DNA from: Acidobacteria bacterium RIFCSPLOWO2_12_FULL_66_21
GTDB lineage: Bacteria > Acidobacteriota > Vicinamibacteria > Vicinamibacterales > 2-12-FULL-66-21
Assembly: GCA_001767455.1 (NCBI GenBank)
Contig: MELC01000041.1
Span: forward strand, 1-64,000
Direction of reading: 5' to 3'
Length of the DNA: 64,000 bases
The notes below the pieces were generated by a model. It did not search any database. It saw nothing but the letters and a program-made list of their open reading frames with translations, and was not told the DNA's origin. Numbering within the stretch: the stretch's first letter is position 1; each line of letters begins with the position of its first letter. Positions 44,255-52,764 of this stretch are shown in pieces. The position numbers and the translations under genes were made by a program.

Positions 44255-45682
44255 CTAGTTGACCGTCTGCAGCTCGGCCGCGGCGGCGTCGCGGGCGAGC
44301 GAGACCAGCCCCGCTTCGAAGCTGGTCTTGTGGCAATTCGGCCGGTTCTTGTCCCCGAGTTCGGCGTGCGCGGCCACGGTGCAGCCGCCGGCGCACACCG
44401 GGATGAACGCGCAGTCGTCGCAGTCCTTCCAGGCGGCGAGCGCCTCGAAGCGTGCCGCCGCGCTCTCGCGCGACGCGTCCCGCCGGCCGTCGATGTGGCC
44501 CGTCGATTCCTTGGCGTCGCCGCTGAATCCAGGGCACGCGTACAGCGCGCCGTCCGGCCCGATCGTATGCGCGTGGCGGCGATGAATCTCGCAGGGGCCC
44601 ATGTGGACGCCGTCGACCGTCGAGAAGCCGCGCTTCGTCGTTTCGTCGCGCAGGAACGACATCTTCTCGTCGACGAAATTACAGTTGTCGCAGATGCTGG
44701 TGCCGCCGCCCGCGGAGGTCATGCACGTGCCGTTGAGCGGCTTGCCCTGGCTTCCGACCACCGTCAGGGGAATCATTCCCTTCGGCGCCACGGGCTTGGG
44801 CTCGCGGATCACCGGCTTGAACGACACGCGCGTGAGCTTGTCGGCGAAGTCCTGCCCGGCGAGGAAGTCGAGCAGCGCCGGATAGCTGTCGACCGAGCCC
44901 TCGTCGAAGTTGCCGCCGATGGCGATCCGGCACTTGCCGGCGACCTGCCGCACGTTGTGGATGATCCTGTCGAAGGTCCCCTGCCCGCCGCGCAGCGGCC
45001 GCATCCTGTTGTGCGTGTCCTTATCGCCGTCGAGCGTGATCTTCACCCCGTCGAGGCCGTACGGCAGCAGCCGGTCCACGACTTCGGCCGTCAGCAGCAG
45101 GCCGTTGGTGATGATGCTCGAGCGCATCCGCACGCCCCGCGCCTCGCATGCCGCCCATAGCCGCTCCGACAGGTAGTAAACGACCGGCAGGTTGAGGAGC
45201 GGCTCGCCGCCAAAAAAAGTCAGCGAAAAGCTCTCGGATCCGAGCCTGTCGAGCTGATCCTCCGTCCACTGTGCGACGCGGGCCGCCGTTTCGAGCGTCA
45301 TCTTCGCCGCGAACCTGTTGTGGTCGCCGTGATCGCCCTGGAAGCAGTAGTCGCAGGCGAAGTTGCACTGCAGCGTCGTCAGCACCGTGACCCGGAGCTG
45401 GTCGTCGTTCTCGCGGACGCTGTGGAAGTAGTCCTCGAGGCGGCGCCGTTCGGCGCCGCGGTCGTCGACGACGAAGCCGTGCTCGGTGAGGGTCGAGAGC
45501 GCGTCGCGCTCGTCGGCCGTGAGCGCCGACTCCGGCGCACCCGCCGCCAGACGGTCGAGAAGGGCCGCAACCTCGCGCGACACGATCAACTGCGCGTCCG
45601 TGAAGGTGTTCATCAGGAACACCTCGTCGCGGTCGGCGACTTCGCCGAGCGGCACACGGACATTGAACATCGAAGGCTGCAT
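44255..45682 (-). CDS. Radical SAM/SPASM peptide maturase
   Basis: The protein is 475 residues. The radical SAM cluster motif is Cys106-x3-Cys110-x2-Cys113 in LQCNFACDYCFQGDHG; FFGGEPLL is the GGE SAM-contact motif. The C-terminal SPASM region has many cysteines for auxiliary clusters (CMTSAGGGTSICDNCNF; GALYACPGF; CDDCAFIPVCAGGC; NRPNCHK). SPASM maturases install thioether or carbon-carbon links on ribosomal peptides. N-terminal residues 1-80 form a separate domain that may bind the leader. The start at 45682 follows GAGGAG; an upstream in-frame extension runs through the regulatory region and is not used. Three tiny peptide genes follow directly. Confidence 0.93.
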   Translation of the reverse strand: MQPSMFNVRVPLGEVADRDEVFLMNTFTDAQLIVSREVAALLDRLAAGAPESALTADERDALSTLTEHGFVVDDRGAERRRLEDYFHSVRENDDQLRVTVLTTLQCNFACDYCFQGDHGDHNRFAAKMTLETAARVAQWTEDQLDRLGSESFSLTFFGGEPLLNLPVVYYLSERLWAACEARGVRMRSSIITNGLLLTAEVVDRLLPYGLDGVKITLDGDKDTHNRMRPLRGGQGTFDRIIHNVRQVAGKCRIAIGGNFDEGSVDSYPALLDFLAGQDFADKLTRVSFKPVIREPKPVAPKGMIPLTVVGSQGKPLNGTCMTSAGGGTSICDNCNFVDEKMSFLRDETTKRGFSTVDGVHMGPCEIHRRHAHTIGPDGALYACPGFSGDAKESTGHIDGRRDASRESAAARFEALAAWKDCDDCAFIPVCAGGCTVAAHAELGDKNRPNCHKTSFEAGLVSLARDAAAAELQTVN

Positions 45683-45770
45683 GCGCACTCCTCGGGCACG
45701 TTGCCGGACGAACGATAACCTTGGGGGATAGTCGACGGCCGAGATAGACGTCGGCGTCACCGTGGAGAAG

Positions 45771-45786
45771 TGCAACGGGTATTCCG
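45771..45786 (-). promoter_or_regulatory. Candidate sigma-54 promoter of the maturase operon
   Basis: Read on the minus strand the site is CGGAAT-ACCCG-TTGCA: a GG doublet and a GC doublet separated by exactly ten bases, with a consensus -12 box (TTGCA) and a degenerate -24 box. It lies about 90 bp upstream of the maturase ATG. The neighbouring upstream gene encodes a sigma-54 activator, which supports the assignment. Confidence 0.45.
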
Positions 45787-45803
45787 ATCCCGTTTTTTGT
45801 GTC

Positions 45804-45874
45804 CAAAGAGTCGTATCGCCGAGCTCGGCGTCAGGCGGAGGCCGAAAAATACAGATCTGTGATGCGACTCTTTG
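45804..45874. promoter_or_regulatory. Inverted repeat, candidate enhancer (UAS) for the NtrC-type activator
   Basis: CAAAGAGTCGTATC (45804-45817) and GATGCGACTCTTTG (45861-45874) are inverted repeats matching at 13 of 14 positions, with a 43-bp spacer. They lie 20-90 bp upstream of the sigma-54-like promoter, where activator dimers usually bind. The spacer includes A+T-rich sequence (GAAAAATACAGATCTG) that could ease looping. Confidence 0.5.
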
Positions 45875-45979
45875 AATCCTGAGGTACCGTGCTGAACCCG
45901 CGCATGAGCTTCGTTCGCGAAGAAGATCGGCCAACTGGTTAGCCGCACCAGCCAATTTTTGGGCCGCCGTCCCCCTTTT

Positions 45980-47368
45980 CTAGGCGCCGCGCAGCTTCCG
46001 TGCGATGTCGCGCAGGTCCAGGCGCGACATCTTGTGTTTGAGGGTGCTCAGGGGAATACCCAGGTAGCGCGAGGTGGCCGTGACGTTCCAGTCCGACTTC
46101 TCCAGCGCCCGCAGGATGAAGTTGCGCTCGAACGTGTCGCACGCCTCCTGGAACCTGGCGTCGGGCACCGTGGGCCCGCCGGAGTCGAGTTTGGCGAAGT
46201 GGTACTCGAGTGGCAGGTCTTCGTCCGTGATCCATTCCTTGTCGCTGACGGCGACGAGGCGCTCGATCAGGTTCTCCAGCTCGCGGATGTTCCCCGGCCA
46301 CCAGTACGACGCGAGGATCTTGAGCGCCGAGCCGGAGATGCCGCGCACCGGCTTCCTGAACTTCGCCTTGTACCGATCCAGGAACAGCCGCGCGAGCTCC
46401 GGCAGATCCTCGATGCGATCCCGCAGCGGCGGCATGCGGATCGGGATCACGTTGATCCGGTAGTAGAGGTCTTCGCGGAAGCGCCCCTCCTTCACGGCCT
46501 TGTCCAGGTCGACGTTGGTCGCGACGATCAGGCGGAACTCGGTCTTGATTGGCTTCGTTCCGCCGACGCGTTCGATTTCCCCCTCCTGGATGGCGCGCAG
46601 CAGCTTGGCCTGGAGGTCGAATCGCAGATCGCCGATTTCGTCGAGGAAGAGCGTGCCGCCGGCGGCCAGCTCGAACTTGCCGAGCTGCTGCTTGTGCGCC
46701 CCGGTGAATGCGCCGCGCTCGTGGCCGAAGAGCGTGCTTTCGACGAGCTCGTGCGGGATCGCCGACAGGTTCACCGCGATGAACGCCTCCGATCCGCGCC
46801 CGGACTCGCGGTGCAGCAGGCGCGCCAGGAGCTCCTTGCCGGTACCGCTTTCGCCGAGGATGAGCACCGTGGCGGACAGCTTCGCCACCTTTTGCACCAG
46901 ATCGACGATGTCGCGAATCTGGCGGCTCGGGCCGATGAGGAACTCGCGCTCGCTTTGCTCGGCGACCTGCGCGCTGAGCGTGATGACCTGCCGGTTCAGA
47001 TCCTGCCGCTCGCACGCGTTTCGCACGAGCGAGCGCAGCTCGTCGTAGTCGAAGTTCTTGGTGATGTAGTGGTAGGCGCCGTGCTTCATCGCCTGCACGG
47101 CCGTCTCGACCTCGTTGATGGCCGAGATCATGATGCACTCGATGAGGCTGTAGTTCTCCTTGACGATCTTCAGCACGTCGAAGCCGCTGATGCCGGGCAG
47201 CCGCACGTCGAGCAGGATCAGGTCGACGTCTTCCTGCTTCAGCAGCGACAGCGCCCCCTCGCCGCTCGAGACCGTCAGTACGCGGTAGTCGCGCTTCAGG
47301 ATGGCCGCGATCGTGTCGCGCATCCCGAGGTCGTCGTCGCAGATGAGAATCGTCTTCGAGCTGGCCAT
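45980..47368 (-). CDS. NtrC-family sigma-54-dependent response regulator
   Basis: The protein is 462 residues. The receiver domain has the acidic pocket CDDD and phosphoacceptor Asp54 in [10 protein letters not shown]. The AAA+ domain has Walker A GESGTGKE (172-179), the sigma-54 contact loop GAFTGA (219-224), Walker [12 protein letters not shown] and the arginine-finger region [15 protein letters not shown] Fis-type helix-turn-helix ends the protein ([20 protein letters not shown]). It should activate sigma-54 promoters when phosphorylated, presumably by the histidine kinase at 40422-42173. A GG-N10-GC site and an inverted repeat sit between it and the maturase gene. Confidence 0.95.
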   Translation of the reverse strand: MASSKTILICDDDLGMRDTIAAILKRDYRVLTVSSGEGALSLLKQEDVDLILLDVRLPGISGFDVLKIVKENYSLIECIMISAINEVETAVQAMKHGAYHYITKNFDYDELRSLVRNACERQDLNRQVITLSAQVAEQSEREFLIGPSRQIRDIVDLVQKVAKLSATVLILGESGTGKELLARLLHRESGRGSEAFIAVNLSAIPHELVESTLFGHERGAFTGAHKQQLGKFELAAGGTLFLDEIGDLRFDLQAKLLRAIQEGEIERVGGTKPIKTEFRLIVATNVDLDKAVKEGRFREDLYYRINVIPIRMPPLRDRIEDLPELARLFLDRYKAKFRKPVRGISGSALKILASYWWPGNIRELENLIERLVAVSDKEWITDEDLPLEYHFAKLDSGGPTVPDARFQEACDTFERNFILRALEKSDWNVTATSRYLGIPLSTLKHKMSRLDLRDIARKLRGA

Positions 47369-47434
47369 CGGAACCCCGAGATTGTAGCAGAAGCCTTGCT
47401 TCCAACTCGTTGCCCCTGTTAAGGTACGACGGTT

Positions 47435-47692
47435 GTGGAGTACGCCCTGCTCGCAGCAGTCCTGCTGCTCGCCATCGGCACCCGGGTCTCCGTCCGCCGT
47501 CTCTCCCGGAAGCTCGAGGCGCTCACCCAGTCATACTGGGAGTTGCGTTACGACTACACGCGGCTGCGTTCTCGGGTCTCGCGTCTTGGCGGCGGAGAGG
47601 ACGCGGGTGACGCGCCCGTCGAGCCCGTGCCGCCCGCGCCGTCCGAGTCATTCGTGCCTCTCTCGGCGATCAGGAAGAAGCCCGCTCAGTAG
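47435..47692 (+). CDS. Small membrane-anchored hypothetical protein
   Basis: This 85-residue protein starts at a GTG. It has one N-terminal membrane helix (YALLAAVLLLAIGTRVSV), a short coiled coil (RLSRKLEALTQSYWELRYDY) and a Pro-rich tail (DAPVEPVPPAPSESFVPLSA). I recognise no domain. It precedes the dihydrolipoyl dehydrogenase gene by 14 bp, so it is probably the first gene of that operon. Confidence 0.6.
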   Translation: MEYALLAAVLLLAIGTRVSVRRLSRKLEALTQSYWELRYDYTRLRSRVSRLGGGEDAGDAPVEPVPPAPSESFVPLSAIRKKPAQ

Positions 47693-47706
47693 AGTGTCAT
47701 TCAGTC

Positions 47707-49149
47707 ATGGCCAATGAATACGACGTGCTGGTAATCGGCTCCGGGACCGGCGGCTACGTCGCCGCGATCCGCGCCGCGCAGCTCGGGTTGAAGACCGCCG
47801 TCATCGAGCGCGCGCCTGTCCTCGGCGGCACGTGCCTCAACTGGGGGTGCATCCCCACGAAAGCGCTGCTCGAGCACGCTCACGCGCTCAAAGTCGCGCA
47901 GGACTGGAAGGAGTGGGGGCTCACGCTCGGCCAGGCCGCCCTTCGACAGGACTCAGGGCAGGCTGTCGGCATCGACATGGGGCAGGTCCATGCGCGCAAG
48001 GACAAGATCGTCAAGAGCCTGACCGGCGGCATCGAGATGCTGTTCAAGAAGAACAAGATCGACTGGATCAAGGGGAGCGGCCGCCTCGCCGGCACGGGCA
48101 GGGTGGAGATCACCGAAGGGGCCAGGCAATCGCTCGTCGCGCGCAAGGAGATCGTCGTGGCCACCGGCTCCCAGCCGCGAGGCGTGCCGGGCATCGAGAT
48201 CGATCGCAAGCGGATCATCACGAGTGACGAAGCGATCCATATGAAGGCGATCCCGAAGTCGATCGTGATCCTCGGCAGCGGGGCGGTCGGCGTCGAGTTC
48301 GGATCGATCTTCCGCCGCTTCGGCAGCGAGGTCACCATCGTGGAGCTGCTGCCGCGGCTCGTCCCGCTCGAGGACGAGGCCGTCTCCGCGGAACTCGAGA
48401 AATCGTTCAAGAAGCAGGGCACCAGGGTGCTGACCGGAACGACAGTGACGGCCGCCAGGGCTGGCGAGGCTGGCGTGGAGCTCGACGCGCAGACCTCCGA
48501 TGGCAGGACCGTGAAGCTCAACGCCGAGTACGTGCTCGTCGCGACCGGTCGCGGCCCGGTGACCTCCGGCCTGGGCGCGGAGGACGCCGGCCTTCGCATG
48601 GAGCGCGGCTACATTCACGTCGACAAGGAATTCCGCACGAGCGTCGCGGGTGTCTCCGCGATCGGCGACGTGATCACGTTCGACGAGCCCGGCCATCCGC
48701 AGCTCGCGCACCTGTCGTCGGCCGAAGGGATCGCGCTCGCCGAACGCATCGCCGGCAGGGAATTCCGGCCCATCAACTACGAGCAGGTCCCTGGCTGCAC
48801 GTACTGCGATCCGGAAATCGGCAGCGTGGGATTGTCGGAGAAGAAGGCGCAGGAGCGCGGCTACGACGTCAAGGTGGGCACGTTCAAGTTCGGCGTCCTC
48901 GCCCGGGCGCGCATCGCGGGAGAGACCGAAGGCTTCGTCAAGATTGTGTCCGAGAAGAAGTACGACGAGATCCTCGGCGTCCACATGATCGGCCCGCGCT
49001 CGACCGAGCTCGTGGCCGAGGCGACGCTCGCCCTCCGCCTCGAGTGCACGGTGGAAGAGCTGGTCCGCACCATTCACGCGCACCCGACGATGTCCGAGGC
49101 GGTCGGCGAGGCCGCTCACGCTGCGCATGGGGCGGCGATCCATGCGTGA
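47707..49149 (+). CDS. lpdA: Dihydrolipoyl dehydrogenase (E3)
   Basis: This 480-residue flavoprotein has the FAD-binding GSGTGGYVAAIRAAQLGLKT, the redox disulfide GGTCLNWGCIPTKALL, the NAD-binding GSGAVGVEFGSIFRRFGSEV and the C-terminal His-Glu catalytic region HAHPTMSEAVGEAA. It reoxidises dihydrolipoyl groups of 2-oxoacid dehydrogenase complexes. It leads the set of E1 alpha, E1 beta and E2 genes that follows. Confidence 0.96.
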   Translation: MANEYDVLVIGSGTGGYVAAIRAAQLGLKTAVIERAPVLGGTCLNWGCIPTKALLEHAHALKVAQDWKEWGLTLGQAALRQDSGQAVGIDMGQVHARKDKIVKSLTGGIEMLFKKNKIDWIKGSGRLAGTGRVEITEGARQSLVARKEIVVATGSQPRGVPGIEIDRKRIITSDEAIHMKAIPKSIVILGSGAVGVEFGSIFRRFGSEVTIVELLPRLVPLEDEAVSAELEKSFKKQGTRVLTGTTVTAARAGEAGVELDAQTSDGRTVKLNAEYVLVATGRGPVTSGLGAEDAGLRMERGYIHVDKEFRTSVAGVSAIGDVITFDEPGHPQLAHLSSAEGIALAERIAGREFRPINYEQVPGCTYCDPEIGSVGLSEKKAQERGYDVKVGTFKFGVLARARIAGETEGFVKIVSEKKYDEILGVHMIGPRSTELVAEATLALRLECTVEELVRTIHAHPTMSEAVGEAAHAAHGAAIHA

Positions 49150-49150
49150 T

Positions 49151-49257
49151 AAGAGTGAAGAGTGAATGGTGAGGTGAGCGGCGGTCGTGCCAGGCCGTCC
49201 GGTCGGACGATTTGAACACCGACGCCCCTCCTTCGCCCTTCACGCTCCACCCTTCGC
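49151..49257. repeat. Paired 7-bp-unit tracts in the 2-oxoacid dehydrogenase operon (site 1)
   Basis: Forward units AAGAGTG, AAGAGTG, AATGGTG, AGGTGAG (49151-49178) are matched about 50 bases later by CCTTCGC, CCTTCAC, GCTCCAC, CCTTCGC (49230-49257), which resemble their reverse complements. They fill the spacer between the E3 and E1 alpha genes. Confidence 0.6.
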
Positions 49258-49264
49258 TTTTTGT

Positions 49265-50317
49265 ATGCCCTCTTCCCACCGCCCATCAGAGGCTTTGAGC
49301 AGGAACCAGTTCCTCGAGATGTACTACTTCGCGCGCCTGGCGCGCGACATCGAGGAGCGGCTCGTCATCCTGTTCCGTCAGAGCAAGGTCATCGGCGGGC
49401 TCTATCGCAGTCTCGGCCAGGAAGGGGAATCGGTCGCGAGCGCGTACGCCCTGCAGCGGACCGACGCCATCCTGCCGCTCATCCGCAACATGGGCGCACT
49501 CACCACCATGGGCGTGCGGCCGCGCGAGATCTTCCGCCAGTACATGGCGAAGGCGACCGCGAACTCGCGAGGACGCGATCTGAACATTCACCTCGTGCAT
49601 TTTCCCGCGGATGGCGCGCATGAACCCGTGATCGTGGGGCCGATCAGCATGCTGGGGGATTCGATCCCGGTCGCGGCGGGGATCGCGATGGGCGCGCGCA
49701 TGGCCGGCCGGCCGCTCGTCGCGATGGCGTGGATCGGCGATGGCGCGACGAGCACCGGCGCCTTCCACGAAGGGCTCAACTTCGCCGCCGTCCAGAAGAT
49801 CCCGCTCGTTGTGGTTGCCGAGGACAACAAGTACGCGTATTCGACGCCGATCTCGAAGCAGATGGCGATCGCGCGCATCGACGAGCGCGCGGCCGCTTAC
49901 GGCATTCCCCACGAGCTGGTCGACGGCAACGACATGCTCGCGGTGTACGACGTCGCCAAGCGGATGGTCGACGACGCGCGGTCCGGGGGCGGCGCGGCGC
50001 TCCTCGGCGTCGACACGATGCGCATGCAGGGACACGCGCAGCACGACGACGCGCGCTACGTGCCGAAGACGCTCGTGGACGAGTGGAGGCGGAAGGATCC
50101 GCTCGACCGCTATCGCAAGACAGTGATGGAGCGTGGCGTCGCCGCGGAGACGGACTTTGCCGACATCGACGCGATGACGAGGAGCTACGCGGCGGAGGAG
50201 GCGCGGCTCGCGGAAGACGAGCCGATGCCGGACCCCGCCACCCTCACGCGTGGCGTGTACGCCGGAGACGACTTCGCGGTGCCGCGAGTTGAGCTCGTGC
50301 GGTCGCCGTTCGCATAG
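49265..50317 (+). CDS. 2-oxoacid dehydrogenase E1 component, alpha subunit
   Basis: The protein is 350 residues. The thiamine-diphosphate motif starts at AWIGDGATSTGAFHEGLNFA and ends with EDNKYAYST. The heterotetramer-type N-terminus is YYFARLARDIEERLVILFRQ with GGLYRSLGQEGESV. With the beta subunit it decarboxylates a 2-oxoacid and transfers the acyl group to E2. Pyruvate and branched-chain oxoacids are both possible; sequence alone does not separate them. The start ATG at 49265 lies directly after a heptamer tract. Confidence 0.92.
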   Translation: MPSSHRPSEALSRNQFLEMYYFARLARDIEERLVILFRQSKVIGGLYRSLGQEGESVASAYALQRTDAILPLIRNMGALTTMGVRPREIFRQYMAKATANSRGRDLNIHLVHFPADGAHEPVIVGPISMLGDSIPVAAGIAMGARMAGRPLVAMAWIGDGATSTGAFHEGLNFAAVQKIPLVVVAEDNKYAYSTPISKQMAIARIDERAAAYGIPHELVDGNDMLAVYDVAKRMVDDARSGGGAALLGVDTMRMQGHAQHDDARYVPKTLVDEWRRKDPLDRYRKTVMERGVAAETDFADIDAMTRSYAAEEARLAEDEPMPDPATLTRGVYAGDDFAVPRVELVRSPFA

Positions 50318-50320
50318 ATC

Positions 50321-51295
50321 ATGGCGCTCCTTACCTACCTCGAGGCGATCCGCGCGGCGCTGCACGAAGAAATGGCCCGCGACGAGCGCGTGTTCGTCAT
50401 CGGCGAAGACGTGGGCCCGTATGGCGGCGCATTCAAGGTGACCGACGGGCTGTTCGACAGGTTCGGCGCGGCACGCGTCGTCGACACGCCGATCTCGGAG
50501 ATCGCGATCGTGGGCGCGGCGATTGGCGCGTCGTACATGGGCATGCGCCCGGTCTGCGAGATCCAGTTCATCGACTTCATCGCGAATGCGTTCGACATGC
50601 TCACGAACTTCGCCGCGACGAGCCGGTACCGCAACGGCGCGGCTGCATCGATCGTCGTCCGCGGGCCGTGCGGCGGCGGAGTGGGCGGCGGCCCGTTTCA
50701 TTCGCTCAACCCGGAGTCGTTCTTCCTGAACACGCCGGGGTTGAAGATGGTCGAGCCCTCGACGGCGCACGACGCGAAGGGACTGCTCAAGGCCGCGATT
50801 CGCGACGATGACCCGGTCCTGTTCTTCGAGCACAAGTTCCTGTACCGGCGCGCGAAGGATGAGGTGCCGGACGAGGACTACGTGGTGCCGATCGGAAAGG
50901 CGGCCGTGCGCCGTGAGGGCAGGGACGTGTCAATCGTGACGTTTGGAGCGATGGTGCACACGGCACTCGACGCCGCCGCGAAGCTGAGCAGCGAAGGAGT
51001 CGAGGCCGAGGTGCTCGACCTCCGCAGCCTCGCACCCCTCGATCGCGAGACGATTCTCGAGAGCGTGGCGAAGACCAGCCGCGCGCTCCTGCTGCACGAG
51101 GCGACTCGAACCGGGGGCATCGGCGGGGAGCTGGCGGCCATCATCGCGGAGGAGGCGTTCGAATACCTGGACGCGCCGATCGTGCGGGTCGCATCGGCCG
51201 ACACGCCGGTCCCCTATTCCCCCCCGCTCGAGGCGGCCTTCCTCCCGAACGTCGACAAAGTGGTCGAAGCCGCCAAGCGTTTGGTGAAATACTGA
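50321..51295 (+). CDS. 2-oxoacid dehydrogenase E1 component, beta subunit
   Basis: This 324-residue protein starts three bases after the alpha-subunit stop. Typical elements are MALLTYLEAIRAALHEEMAR, VFVIGEDVGPYGGAFKVTDG, VDTPISEIAIVGAAIGASYM and VVRGPCGGGVGGGPFHSLNP (the E1-beta GG-PFHS block). The transketolase C-terminal domain reads EVLDLRSLAPLDRETILESV. It completes the E1 heterotetramer. Confidence 0.94.
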   Translation: MALLTYLEAIRAALHEEMARDERVFVIGEDVGPYGGAFKVTDGLFDRFGAARVVDTPISEIAIVGAAIGASYMGMRPVCEIQFIDFIANAFDMLTNFAATSRYRNGAAASIVVRGPCGGGVGGGPFHSLNPESFFLNTPGLKMVEPSTAHDAKGLLKAAIRDDDPVLFFEHKFLYRRAKDEVPDEDYVVPIGKAAVRREGRDVSIVTFGAMVHTALDAAAKLSSEGVEAEVLDLRSLAPLDRETILESVAKTSRALLLHEATRTGGIGGELAAIIAEEAFEYLDAPIVRVASADTPVPYSPPLEAAFLPNVDKVVEAAKRLVKY

Positions 51296-51312
51296 AGAAC
51301 GTGGAATGCTGC

Positions 51313-51431
51313 GGCTCGCAGCCCGCAGCTCGGCCCGAAGTGGGCGCTCGCGGGGCGGGCTCTTGGCCCGGCGCGGCGCGCGCGCTTCGAACGTCGAGGA
51401 ACGAACTGCGAGCAACGAGCTGCGAGCTGCG
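51313..51431. repeat. Paired 7-bp-unit tracts in the 2-oxoacid dehydrogenase operon (site 2)
   Basis: Forward units GGCTCGC, AGCCCGC, AGCTCGG (51313-51333) and reverse-type units AACTGCG, AGCAACG, AGCTGCG, AGCTGCG (51404-51431) flank a very G+C-rich centre. The units are the same family as those at 3903-3992. The module separates the E1 beta and E2 genes and could affect read-through. Confidence 0.62.
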
Positions 51432-51446
51432 ACAAGGATCAGAGAT

Positions 51447-52751
51447 ATGAACGTGATGATGCCGCAGATGGGCGAGTCGATCGCCGAAGGGACCATTGTC
51501 CGGTGGATCAAGAAGGTCGGCGAACACGTCGATCGTGACGAGCCGCTCTTCGAGATCTCGACCGACAAGGTCGACGCGGAGATCCCCTCTCCGTCGGCTG
51601 GCGTGCTCACCGAGATCAAGGTCAAGGAAGGCGAGACCGTCCCGGTGAACAGCGTGGTGGCGACGATCGGCTCCGCCTCCGACGCTGACGCGGCTACGGC
51701 GAGACCAGCGCCGGCCACGCCGTCGCCGGGCGAGTCTCAGACGCCCGGAGTGCTCCCGGAAGCGGCGGTCGGGCAACCCGAGGTGACGCAGGCCGGGTCA
51801 ACCCAGGCGCCTGCAGCTCCGGCGCCTCCACCGGCGGCGGGTCCGGCGTCGAAGGAAGATCTTCGCCGGCAGAAATCGTCGCCGCTCGTGCGGCGGATCG
51901 CGCGTGACAACAACGTCGATATCTCGGGGATTCAGGGCACCGGCATCAGCGGGCGCGTGACGAAGAGCGACATCCTCGGGTACATCGAGTCCGGCAAGGC
52001 GGGTGGCAAGGCCGCGTCGGCTCCCGTGCCGACGCCCGCCGGGCCCGTCTATCGTCCGGGCGAGAACGTCCGCGTCGTGCCGATGACGATCATGCGCAAG
52101 AAGATCGCGGAGCACATGGTGCTCAGCGCGCATACGTCCCCACACGTCTACTCTGTATACGAGATCAACTTCGGCCGGGTGAGCGCGTTGCGCGAGAAGC
52201 GGAAGGCGGAGTTCGAGGCCGCGGGCGCGAAGCTGACGTTCACTGCGTTCATCGCGAAGGTGGCGATTGACGCGCTGCGGCAGTTCCCGATCGTGAACGC
52301 GTCGGTCGACGGCGACAACATCGTGTACAAGAAGGACATCAATCTCGGGATCGCCGTCGCGCTCGACAACGGGCTCATCGTCCCCGTCATCCGCAACGCG
52401 GACGAGAAGAACCTGCTGGGCCTGACGCGCGCGATCAACGACCTCGCGGCCCGCGCGCGATCGAAGAAGCTCAATCCTGACGAGGTGCAGGGGGGCACCT
52501 TCACGATCACCAATTCGGGTGTTTTCGGCGCGCTCTATGGATTGCCGCTCATCAACCAGCCGCAGGTCGCCATTCTTGGCGTCGGTGGCATCGAGAAACG
52601 GGCGGTGGTGATCGACGACGCGATTGCGATTCGGCCGGTGTGTCACATCACGCTCGGGTACGACCACCGTCTCGTGGACGGCGCCGATGCCGGGCGGTTC
52701 CTGTCGTTCCTGAAGGAGCGGCTTGAGAACTTCGACGAAAGCCGGATGTAG
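51447..52751 (+). CDS. 2-oxoacid dehydrogenase E2 (dihydrolipoamide acyltransferase)
   Basis: This 434-residue protein has one N-terminal lipoyl domain with the lipoylated lysine in EISTDKVDAEIPSPSAGVL, then an Ala/Pro-rich linker (about 85-140). The subunit-binding domain is SPLVRRIARDNNVDISGIQG. The trimer-forming catalytic domain has TAFIAKVAIDALRQFPIVNA and the active-site DHRLVDGADAGRFL. It carries acyl groups between E1 and CoA and forms the complex core. The start at 51447 opens directly into the lipoyl domain; in-frame sequence upstream is repeat-derived. Confidence 0.95.
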   Translation: MNVMMPQMGESIAEGTIVRWIKKVGEHVDRDEPLFEISTDKVDAEIPSPSAGVLTEIKVKEGETVPVNSVVATIGSASDADAATARPAPATPSPGESQTPGVLPEAAVGQPEVTQAGSTQAPAAPAPPPAAGPASKEDLRRQKSSPLVRRIARDNNVDISGIQGTGISGRVTKSDILGYIESGKAGGKAASAPVPTPAGPVYRPGENVRVVPMTIMRKKIAEHMVLSAHTSPHVYSVYEINFGRVSALREKRKAEFEAAGAKLTFTAFIAKVAIDALRQFPIVNASVDGDNIVYKKDINLGIAVALDNGLIVPVIRNADEKNLLGLTRAINDLAARARSKKLNPDEVQGGTFTITNSGVFGALYGLPLINQPQVAILGVGGIEKRAVVIDDAIAIRPVCHITLGYDHRLVDGADAGRFLSFLKERLENFDESRM

Positions 52752-52764
52752 CGCGGAACGGGTC

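Noticed and set aside
43733-44255. Separate sigma-54 promoters for each precursor gene
   Set aside because: Short spacers before the peptide genes show ribosome-binding sites but no GG-N10-GC pattern that I could defend, so co-transcription with the maturase is simpler.
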